Below are positions 55,239-64,000 of a stretch of DNA of 64,000 bases, piece by piece (position 1 is the stretch's first letter; the number at the start of each line of letters is the position of its first letter). A model generated the notes under the pieces. That model did not search any database and had not been told where the DNA came from. It was given only the letters and a program-made list of their open reading frames with translations. A program made the position numbers and the translations under genes. The stretch covers positions 952,257 to 1,016,256 of the forward strand of contig CALSTB010000005.1 of NCBI GenBank assembly GCA_943789165.1. The letters are read 5' to 3'. The DNA comes from an uncultured Bacteroidia bacterium. GTDB lineage: Bacteria > Bacteroidota > Bacteroidia > NS11-12g > UBA9320.

Positions 55239-58200
55239 ATGCTAGGCAATATTGTAAAAGGCATTTCAGGCATGTTCGGTAGTAAAGCCGGACGAGATTT
55301 CAAAGAACTACAACCATTTGTAGATCAGATAAACACATTTTACGAGCAGTATACGAGCCTGAGCAACGACGCGTTGCGAGGCAAAACCGCAGAATTTAAA
55401 TCCCGAATTGCTGATCACTTATCGTCTATCGATGATGAGATTAAAGCACTTCGAGAAAAAATAAATTCAGCGTCGTATATGATGGTGAATGAAAAGGAAG
55501 AGTGGTATAACGAAATCGACAAGCTTGAAGAAAATAGAAACAGTGAGTTGGAAGTTGTTTTAGAACAAATCCTTCCTGAAGCCTTTGCAGTTGTTAAAGA
55601 AACGGCTCGCAGATTTACTGAAGAAGAAGCGGTGTTTGCGACTGCCACTGATTATGACCGTGACCTTGCTGCCAGCAGAAAGCACATAGAAATAAAAGGT
55701 TCAGACGTAGTGTACCATACAAAATGGTTGGCTGCGGGTGCCGAAGTAAACTGGAACATGGTCCACTATGATGTTCAGTTAATTGGTGGTGTTGTATTAC
55801 ATCAAGGTAAAATTGCTGAGATGGCTACTGGGGAAGGAAAAACACTTGTGTCGACTTTGCCAGCCTACCTTAATGCCATATCAGGACGTGGTGTACATAT
55901 TGTCACAGTGAACGATTACTTATCACGACGGGATTGTGAATGGAATGCGCCAATCTTTCAGTTTCACGGACTAACCGTCGACTGTTTAGATTACCACCGA
56001 CCTAATTCAGAACCTAGAAAAAAAGCATATTTAGCAGACATCACGTACGGAACGAATAATGAATTCGGTTTCGACTACCTACGTGACAATATGGCTCATG
56101 ACACGACAGACCTCGTACAACGCAAACATCATTATGCGATGATTGATGAGGTCGATTCTGTGTTGATTGACGATGCGAGAACACCTTTAATTATTTCAGG
56201 TGCGATTCCAAAAGGCGACGAACACGAATTTGCAGAACTAAAGCCACGAATTCAGCGACTTGTAGATGCACAGAAGAAGTATTTAAGCGGAGCATTGTTG
56301 GAAGCTAAACGTTTAATTGGCGAGGGCAAAGACAAAGAAGGTGGTTTCAAGTTATACCAAGCACAAAGAGGTTTACCAAAAAGTAAGCCCTTAATCAAGT
56401 TTCTTGGTGAAACGGGTACCAAAGCCTTAATGCTTAAAACGGAGAACTACCATCTCCAAGACAATCAAAAAGAAATGCCAAAAGTAGATGAGCATTTATT
56501 CTTTACGATTGATGAAAAGAACAACCAAGTTGAATTAACAGATAAAGGGATTGATCTTATTACCTCAGCAGGAGAAGATTCAAGTTTCTTCATTATACCA
56601 GATGTTGGCGGCGAAATAGCGGATTTAGAAAAAAGCAGTTTGTCGGCTGAAGAAAAACTAAAGCGCAAAGATGAATTGATGCGTGACTTCTCCGTTAAAT
56701 CTGAGCGTATTCATAGTGTTAACCAATTGTTAAAGGCCTATACACTTTTTGAAAAAGACGTTGAATATATTGTTCAAGACAACAAAGTAAAAATTGTTGA
56801 TGAGCAAACGGGTCGTGTTATGGAAGGCCGTCGATATAGTGACGGATTGCACCAAGCGATTGAAGCGAAGGAAAACGTAAAAGTGGAAGATGCAACTCAA
56901 ACGTTTGCAACCATCACTTTACAAAACTACTTCCGTATGTACCACAAACTAAGTGGTATGACTGGTACGGCGGAAACAGAGGCAGGTGAATTCTGGGAAA
57001 TCTATAAGTTAGATGTAACCGTTGTTCCAACCAACAAGCCTATTATCCGTGATGATAGAGAAGATTTAATCTACAAAACCAAGCGAGAAAAATACAACGC
57101 AGTTATTGATGAAATACTCAAACTGCAACAAGAAGGTCGACCAGTATTGGTAGGTACCACATCTGTTGAGGTTTCTGAAATCTTGGGTAAGATGTTGAAC
57201 ATGCGTAAAATCAAGCACAATGTCTTGAACGCAAAACAACACCAACGAGAGGCAGAGATTGTCGCTGAAGCAGGTTATGTTGGCGGTGTTACCATTGCAA
57301 CCAACATGGCTGGTCGGGGGTACCGACATTAAGCTTAGTCAGGAAGTCTTAGACTCTGGTGGTTTGGCCATTATTGGTACTGAGCGTCACGAATCTCGAC
57401 GAGTTGATAGACAGTTAAGAGGTCGTGCTGGTAGACAAGGAGATCCTGGGTCGTCACAATTCTTTGTTTCGTTAGAAGATGATTTAATGCGTCTGTTTAA
57501 CTCCGACAAGGTGGTGAAGATGATGGACCGTTTTGGTTACGAAGAAGGTGAAGTGATTCAACATTCGATGCTAACCAAGTCGATTGAGCGAAACCAGAAA
57601 AAAGTGGAGCAAAACCACTTCGGTATGCGGAAACGTTTATTGGAGTACGATGATGTCATGAACAAACAACGTGAAGCTGTTTATTCTAAACGTCGACATG
57701 CCTTGTATGGTGAAAGATTATCGGTTGACATAAACAATGCCTTGTACGACTGGTGTGACGAAGCTGTTGCCGTGTATCAAGATCAAAACGATTATGAAGG
57801 CTTTAAATTAGAATGTTTACGGGTTCTAGCAAACGAACCAACTATCACTGAGGAAGAGTTCATTAACGGTAAGAGAGATACAGTTCAGTTGGTCTTTGAT
57901 CATATGTTGAACCATTACCGACAGAAAAACACCTTCATCAAGGATCAAGCATTACCAATCTTATCGGGTATTCGCAGAGATAAAAGCGAAGTTAAAAATG
58001 TGTATGTGCCGTTTACGGATGGGATAAAAGGATTACGCGTTATCGTTGATTTGGACAAAACCATTGAAACCGAAGGCGAACATCTTATTGATTCTTTTGA
58101 AAGAATGACGGTGCTATCGAGCATTGATGAGCATTGGAAGGAACACTTACGTGAACTGGATGATTTGAAGCAAGCGGCGAATAATGCCTCTTTAGAGCAA

Positions 58201-58540
58201 AAAGACCCTCTTTTGATTTACAAGTTGGAGTCGTTTAACTTGTTCAAGGAAATGGTGAGCACACTGAATTCTGAAATGTTATCGTTATTGTTTAGAGGAT
58301 TTATCGAAAATCAAGATCCTGGACAAGTGAACGAGGCACAACGTCAACGTCGCCCAGCAGATGAAGGCTTACAAACGAGTAGACCACAAGAAGTTGGACC
58401 TACTACGGGATCTGCACCACAACAGGTGACAAGAGAGAATACTCAGCCTGTGCGCGTAGAGAAAAAAGTAGGTAGAAACGAACCTTGTCCATGTGGAAGT
58501 GGAAAAAAAATATAAGAAGTGTCACGGCATCAATGACTAA
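55239..58540 (+). CDS. secA: Preprotein translocase ATPase SecA, with two frameshifts
   Basis: SecA motor, driving export through SecYEG. Walker [13 protein letters not shown], Walker B region [20 protein letters not shown], preprotein and scaffold domains follow. The frame breaks at GGGGG 57316-57320: with four G it reads NMAGRGTDIKL as in all SecA. It breaks again at the A-run 58503-58510: with seven A it gives [17 protein letters not shown] and the stop at 58538-58540, restoring the C-terminal zinc motif. Corrected length is 1099 residues, normal for Bacteroidota. Both errors are single-base homopolymer changes, so this is almost certainly an intact gene. Confidence 0.96.
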
Positions 58541-58550
58541 CTTCGGTTAA

Positions 58551-58949
58551 ATGAAAGCATTATTTGTCATATTGATAGGCTTACTCGCGTTCCAAACTGG
58601 TTTTGCGCAAAGCGGGAATGTCGAAGTTATTGGTGATGCTGAACTTGAACTATTGGTAGATAAAAAAGTGTCGAGTGTGGACACCACAGACCTTTGGGGA
58701 TATCGTATTCAAATCTACTTTGGCAGTAATCGTAGAGACGCTCAAGAAAAAGAGCAAAGCTTTAAAGCAAGATATCCAGACTTAGCATCTGAGGTGTATC
58801 CAGATTATTTCCAACCCAATTGGAAGGTCCGCGTCGGTAATTTCTACCGTAAAATAGACGCACAGAAACTCATGATGAAATTAGAACGTGAGTTTGGAGA
58901 TGTCTTTTTGGTAAGAGATATCATTGAGTTGCCGGCTATTAATCAATAA
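58551..58949 (+). CDS. SPOR domain protein, exported
   Basis: A 132-residue exported protein (signal to GFAQ, residue 20). The mature part has a SPOR-type fold: LWGYRIQIYFGSNRRDAQEK opens it and WKVRVGNFYRKIDAQKLMMK is the second half. SPOR binds denuded peptidoglycan. It begins ten bases after the corrected secA stop and ends three bases from the corrected stop of the convergent decarboxylase. Confidence 0.85.
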   Translation: MKALFVILIGLLAFQTGFAQSGNVEVIGDAELELLVDKKVSSVDTTDLWGYRIQIYFGSNRRDAQEKEQSFKARYPDLASEVYPDYFQPNWKVRVGNFYRKIDAQKLMMKLEREFGDVFLVRDIIELPAINQ

Positions 58950-58952
58950 TAG

Positions 58953-60178
58953 TCAAACATCAGTCTTCAATCCTTCCACCAAAGGCATTAATCGCTCAAT
59001 GGTTACGTGTTCCATTATAACGATTTTGTACCACGCTGGTTTGTGATGGTTGTCGGTTACCAATCCAAATGATTCCGCAAGTTTTTAGAAATACAATTCG
59101 CTCTTATGGTAATAATGTTAGAGCGGGGATGGCGATAATATTGAATAGATAAGTCGTCCAATTGCTCACACATCCAATCAGTTCTTTTTTGCAAAATGAA
59201 TATTTTTTCTTGCCAACCGAATGGTCCGTTTTTAGATAAAATCATCCAAATGGCTACCGCGTTTGCACCCGACCGACTACCGATTAAAGTGCAATCCTCC
59301 CCTTCTACGTAGCTGGCTTCTTGGGTATTGGCATATTGTATAAAACCTTTGCGAATTAAGAAAATACCCGTCCCATAAGGTGCTTGAGCCATTTTGTGGG
59401 CATCGAGCGTAAAGGATGTAATCTCAGGATTACTAAAATTTAAAGTCGAGCTACCTTCGGTAAACGGATAATAAAACCCACCGTATGCACCATCCACATG
59501 AATCTTACAGTGAACATCAGCACTTATAAGTGCGTTGGTGTAAGCTGATATCGAATCAACCGATCCAAACATGGTAGTCATCATGTTGCAAATGACAATG
59601 AAGTATTTTTTTCCTTTTGATTTGGCACTAGCAATTGACTTGGCTACAGCCTCTTCAGTGACCATCCTAGTGTCAAAATCTACTTTCACTTTTTCGATTG
59701 ACACAGATAATAGATTACTGGCCTTATCCATTGAATAATGGCTGTCCTCACTGGTTAAAATCGTTATTTCATCCAATGTGGCGTTGTGCTCTTTCACAAA
59801 ATAGTTGCGGTAAATCCATATGGCTTGAATATTCGCTTCAGTTCCTCCCGAAGCGACATAACCATCAAATTCATTAGACGTGCCTTTCAAAATATCGACA
59901 GCGCATAACTCAATTACATCGCGCTCAATTTGTTGTGTGCCACTAAAAAACGACTCAGAATTACCACGGGTATGGCAGCCAATGTGGTTGGGGTTTTTAA
60001 TTAATGAAGAAATGAACGGTGCGTTGTCGAGAAAGGCATCATCTTGATTAAACACCTTGTCATCCAAATAGGATGCTGGAATACCGAGTACTCCTTTTGT
60101 ACTATAGTTAACGTTTTTCTCTAAAGCTGAGAAAACAGTTTTTTTAATCTCGTCGTGAGACTTTTTGGTCCAAACCAT
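58953..60178 (-). CDS. PLP-dependent group II decarboxylase, with one frameshift
   Basis: A fold type I PLP enzyme of the histidine/tyrosine/glutamate decarboxylase group: YVASGGTEANIQAIWIYRNY, IHVDGAYGGFYYPF and the PLP lysine in TLDAHKMAQAPYGTGIF. The frame stops at 59057, but adding one T to 59082-59086 (plus strand) continues it as LAESFGLVTDNHHKPAWYKI and on to a stop at 58953, giving 408 residues. The substrate (amino acid) is not determined. The ATG at 60178 is preferred to a TTG 18 codons upstream. Confidence 0.85.
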
Positions 60179-60302
60179 GTAATACGTTTTGAAAGAGTCC
60201 GCAAAATTGTCTTTTATCTGCAGTGTTACCAACCAGTTTGAGTTGATTTACATCATAACCCGTGTATGATATTTATACCGTATCTAGCAAAGTTGTCGCA
60301 AT

Positions 60303-60327
60303 AAAAAAAGGGCAGCCGAAGCCGCCC
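60303..60327 (-). terminator. Terminator of the T9SS cargo gene
   Basis: On the minus strand GGGCGGC-TTCG-GCTGCCC (one G-U pair, stable tetraloop) then seven T (complement of 60303-60309). It lies 25 bases beyond the stop at 60352. Confidence 0.92.
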
Positions 60328-60351
60328 AATTTGAACTAATTACTATGGTTA

Positions 60352-63014
60352 TTAGTTTTTTATAAATTTCTGAAGATAGGTTTTGCCAGTAGTCAGTTCC
60401 GTTACTTTTACGAAATACACGCCCGCACCTAAGTCGTGAATTTTAAATGATTTGACCTCGTTGCCATTCATTTTCTCGGATCGAACTATCTTACCTTGGT
60501 TGTCCAAAATATCTACGGTCGATTTTTGAATAGACCGTAAATCAATATTGACATAGTCCTTTGTTGGACTTGGATAGACACCAAGTGTATTGTTATTTAC
60601 TTCGGTATCATCACCCAAGTGTGCTTCTGATCTACTTGTTTTAGAAGTGGATTGTTCAACCAATTTCAGAGTGGGTACACGTGCCGAAGATTTACCTGGG
60701 AACGCGTGATATGACCTTGAACTTGGCAATTGACATTCGCACCACTTAGTAAACGTTATTCGATACGCATCTGCCAGTTGGAAAACGCCCGGATTCGTAC
60801 CGCTTAATGTACTGGTTCCATTGTATCCAATAAACTCATTGACGTCAGGGTAGGTTTGCCATTGGATTGGATTGTCAACTACGGTTCCCGGTATATCTTC
60901 AAAAGTGGCCGTCTAATTCTGCAACAGACCATGCATAACTACAGTTGTTTTGGATGACAGACACTGGCTCAGCCTCAAACGAATAGGTGGTTGCTGATAT
61001 AGGTATTGGCGTAATATCAAATAGTGTTTGATTTGCAGGTACTGTTCCAATTTCAGCAAATCGTAAGTTGTCAATGACTAAATCATTCCCATCTCCCAAA
61101 GGCGTTTCGTCTAAAATGATTTCGATGTTGATTGAAGAAACTCCATCGGGTACATCAATAATCTGGTTTAACAACATCCAATCACATCCAGCATCTGAAA
61201 CATCAATGACAACATCTTCTAGATCAAATCCTGTCACGCCATCGAAGTGAATTGTGATGGTTGGTATCACATCAAAACCGCATTGTGCCAAGTTTTTAAA
61301 ATCTCCACAGAAAGTATAGCGTCCTTCTTGTACCGGAACCGAACGTGAATAAACGACCGACGATCCGGTTTGTCCAGTTAATCCATTGACAAATAAATGG
61401 TTGTTGCCATCTGTACAGCCAACATCCCAAGTTGGGGAAATAACAAGTCCATCAGAAGAGTCTCCAACCGTTACAGCACCTGGATAAATCGAAGCGTTAG
61501 CGATAGTCGAAACCATGTCGTAGTCAGAGCTAAAACCTCCAAGTCCACTTGAAAAATAGCCATTCAGAATATAGTTTTCATTGGGTCGTACACGACAGCA
61601 AACTGGTGTACAATCGAATTCTACGTCATTGGCTTCGCCCGGATTGGTATTGTAATCATTTTGCGAGAACTGTTCTCCGTCGATTTCAAAAATGGCTTCA
61701 ACAAGAAAATCATACGATCCACTAGTGATACTTGGAAAATCAGCTGCCTCCAGTGTAAAACAAAATGTTTGATCAGTTTCGTTGATGGTTAGTTGAGAGG
61801 CATCAAGTGTTAAAAGCACTTCATCAGTTCCTTGAACTACGTATAACAAAATGTCTTCTAATGTTCCATCCTCACAGTTAATGGCTGGTAACGTATATGC
61901 ACCACACACTTGAAAGAAACCCTCGGTATCAAAACATGGATCACTTGGATTTAAATCAATACTACCGGTATTGTTACAAGAATCCTTGATACACGGCTCA
62001 CAAATGTCATCAACATAGGCGCAGCCAAAGTGGGCAGAGGCTCCGCAATCCGTCACGTAAATTTCTAAGGTTATGGTATCTCCTATCTCTCCAGAAACCT
62101 CCAAACTCTCACAGTCCCAATCCTTACCTAAAATCGTATTATGAGGACAGTCAATGTCATTGTCGTCATTAAATTCCTCTAAGAATGGGTTTCCTGGTAT
62201 CGCAACGTTGCAAATTTTATCTAGGACTGTGCCATTTTCAGCCCTCGCTATAGCAATGAACATAGGCTGTTCAAGGTCATCAACGTGGCCCGCGTCTTCA
62301 AGAACTAAAGCGAAATACAGTGATAGTTCTTCACTTGTAGACTCTAACGTAAACTTCTTACTGAGCTTATTAACACCTCTATTGGGTTTACATTCTTGAG
62401 TTCCAATAATCGGATTCGCTAATGGATCAGCACTGTTTATTTTAACTGCGTATGTACCGTTATGTACTCTTGAATATCCAGTAAACGAGTCGGTCTCGGT
62501 GTTGTCGACAATTAGAAAATTATCTACGTTGAATCCTTCAAACTCAGGTAAGTATAAGATACTTGCAGGGTCAAAGTCACAGTGTCCTTCACTATATCCT
62601 CCTCCGGCTAAAGTACCGTCGTTTGATTCCAAAATGTAATATTCTAAATCACCTCGTTCGAAATTTCCGTTTCTACATCCGTTAGTTGGTTCATCAGTAA
62701 ACGGTGCTAATGCCTCTGGGTATTTAACGAAATATTGGAGCCTCCAATAGCTTTTTTTGAAAGCCACTACATGTTCAGCAATTTCTTCCTTAGTATAGTT
62801 CCTTGGATGATCCTGATTTGGGACCAGTGGTTTTTATGTAAGCATTAATATCGGCTTCAGGTGTTTTTGAAACGTTGGCACGGATGTACGCTTCAATCTC
62901 GGCGTTTTCCGCCTTCATTTTTTTCAATCTGCTAGCGTATGAATCCTGACCTGACACGTTGGTAAACGTTACGATAAGGCACACCGCTATTAGGGTCTTT
63001 AATAGTTGTTGCAT
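60352..63014 (-). CDS. Large secreted protein with T9SS type A sorting domain, split by two frameshifts
   Basis: Reads as three pieces that join when homopolymers are corrected: one base too many at 62817-62822 and one too many A at 60901-60904. The join gives 886 residues exactly in frame: a signal peptide (IAVCLIVTFTNVSGQ), two beta-sandwich domains opening CRNGNFERGDLEYYI and NENYILNGYFSSGLGGF like carbohydrate-binding modules, many cysteines, and a C-terminal sorting domain TLGVYPSPTKDYVNIDL ... GAGVYFVKVTELTTGKTYLQ. It is exported by the type IX system and anchored or released. The ligand is unknown. Terminator at 60303-60327. Confidence 0.85.
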
Positions 63015-63087
63015 TGTAATAGCATTTAGTATTGATGCTTACTCTGTACTGAACCAACAGCGAGTTTTCAGCTTTCCTCGAAACGTT

Positions 63088-64000
63088 TCAATTATTTGTC
63101 TGTGACAATTCAGAATGGTTGCATGACAAAATCAATGTCAAAAATGAATGATGGCGCAAAGTCTTTAATAGCAAGGCTTTGAGGCGATTAAAAAAATGTA
63201 CGAAACGATTAAAATGGAACTTATCGATTAATATCGATAACGTAAGAGGCACATTATCAGTTTGAATAAAGTCAGGTTGCATCTTAATAGCTGGTGGAAT
63301 GTCTTGACGAATTTTTACGCCATACAATGCAATTTGAAAGCCTAAATCTTTGGCGTTTCTGACTGTTGTTTCTGTTTCACTTAGATAATTTGTCACAAAC
63401 CCGGTCACAAATGGTCCAGTTCGAGTTAGATTCGATTCTGTCAATTGACCGGTATAAAAGAGGTGAACACCATACGTATCTGGCAGGTCTTTAAGAGCGA
63501 CAATACAATCGTGATCAGGGCTTTCAACAATCATTTTAGTGAGTCCACTGAAGGTCGAAAATTGTTCCTCCAACACATGTAATACACGAAGATTATATGC
63601 CTGTTGGTCAAGCACTTCATATTGGTTTTGGATGTTTAATGACAGCCAAATATCCAAGTGTAAAGAATCGACAAAATTGAGCAAATCCTCTAACCGCCAA
63701 AGGCCAATAGCGGGATGTAAACTCGTTTTGCTGTCCCTCCGTTTTAACTCTTTTAAATCCGACCAAAGCCAATTCGAAATAAAGCCGGTATCGTTCGCTC
63801 CTGATTCAAGACGTTGGTCGTGATACAACACAAACTGCGAATCAGCGGTCATTTGGATGTCCACCTCTACCCCATCAGCACCGTGCACAAACAAGGCTTG
63901 CTGTATGCTTTCCATTGAATTAATAGGGAAATGGTTATTGATGCTAGGAAAACCTGCACCAGCATGGCCTAACACCTTTAGAGAGTCTTTGTCGATGTTT
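63088..64000 (-). CDS. Glycerophosphodiester phosphodiesterase family protein, 5' truncated
   Basis: GDPD TIM-barrel enzyme hydrolysing glycerophosphodiesters. VLGHAGAGFPSIN carries the first catalytic His, DGVEVDIQMTADSQFVLYHD the Glu/Asp metal ligands and the second His. The frame is open upstream of the GTG at 63975 to the window edge (N-I-D-K-D-S-L-K), so the true start and probably a signal sequence lie outside. C-terminal residues 260-295 are hydrophobic/basic and unlike the fold. Confidence 0.88.
   Translation of the reverse strand, partial: NIDKDSLKVLGHAGAGFPSINNHFPINSMESIQQALFVHGADGVEVDIQMTADSQFVLYHDQRLESGANDTGFISNWLWSDLKELKRRDSKTSLHPAIGLWRLEDLLNFVDSLHLDIWLSLNIQNQYEVLDQQAYNLRVLHVLEEQFSTFSGLTKMIVESPDHDCIVALKDLPDTYGVHLFYTGQLTESNLTRTGPFVTGFVTNYLSETETTVRNAKDLGFQIALYGVKIRQDIPPAIKMQPDFIQTDNVPLTLSILIDKFHFNRFVHFFNRLKALLLKTLRHHSFLTLILSCNHSELSQTNN

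Noticed and set aside
55239..58515. secA as a pseudogene or as two separate genes
   Set aside because: Both breaks are one base in homopolymers, correction restores invariant motifs, and the gene is essential.

Overview
The window is AT-rich DNA from a Bacteroidota bacterium, most likely order Flavobacteriales. The evidence is a secreted protein with a type IX secretion (T9SS) C-terminal sorting domain, a carboxypeptidase-like-domain TonB-dependent receptor, SPOR-domain envelope proteins, a lycopene cyclase, an N-terminally lipidated thioredoxin pair, and promoters of the Bacteroidota TTG / TAnnTTTG type upstream of tRNA-His and of the YwqK-like gene. A family-level guess (Crocinitomicaceae-like) would be weak. 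No rRNA, prophage, integrase, cas genes or intact transposase is visible.

Layout. 1-11 kb: end of a ComB-type phosphatase, an M16 zinc protease with a clear terminator, a thrombospondin-3/SPOR outer-membrane protein, then a long minus-strand run of small soluble and membrane genes (methyltransferase, TfoX-N, SMI1/KNR4, Fer4-CDGSH fusion, pirin, SRPBCC, hydrolase, RDD). 11-24 kb: tRNA-His, a 1017-aa TPR protein, the ppx-ppk1 polyphosphate pair, an O-antigen ligase, a LysM-RlpA-like protein, NfeD protease, a GT9 glycosyltransferase and lycopene cyclase. 24-34 kb: accessory-looking genes (DinB, WG repeat, cupin, a possible immunity protein, htpG, a Crp/Fnr regulator with an FNR-like dyad downstream, a duplicated membrane-protein pair). 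34-46 kb: S9 peptidase, CdiI-like protein, TauE, two lipid-anchored thioredoxin-fold proteins, a zinc-ribbon microprotein, bestrophin, tspO, a TraB/GumN protein, and a methionine aminotransferase/omega-amidase pair. 46-64 kb: a probable metal-uptake TonB receptor operon, pyrG, kdsB, TerC, MORN-type protein, secA, SPOR protein, PLP decarboxylase, a large T9SS cargo and a glycerophosphodiesterase cut by the window end.

Two themes cut across the gene list. First, at least five genes (secA, the TonB receptor, the T9SS cargo, the PLP decarboxylase and one membrane paralogue) are broken by single-base length changes in homopolymers, eight in all. Each is repaired by adding or removing one base, and because secA is essential these are most simply sequencing errors; the genes are therefore annotated as single repaired CDSs. 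Second, intergenic space holds a mosaic family of short repeats (CTAATGCC-type, GAAGTTGAAG-type, AATTATTGAATT-type, AGAGAATAGA-type and a CACTCGG stem-loop type). They usually start at or a few bases after stop codons and bracket two gene cassettes (a membrane-protein pair, and tspO) as direct copies. This repeat system is the most unusual feature of the window.
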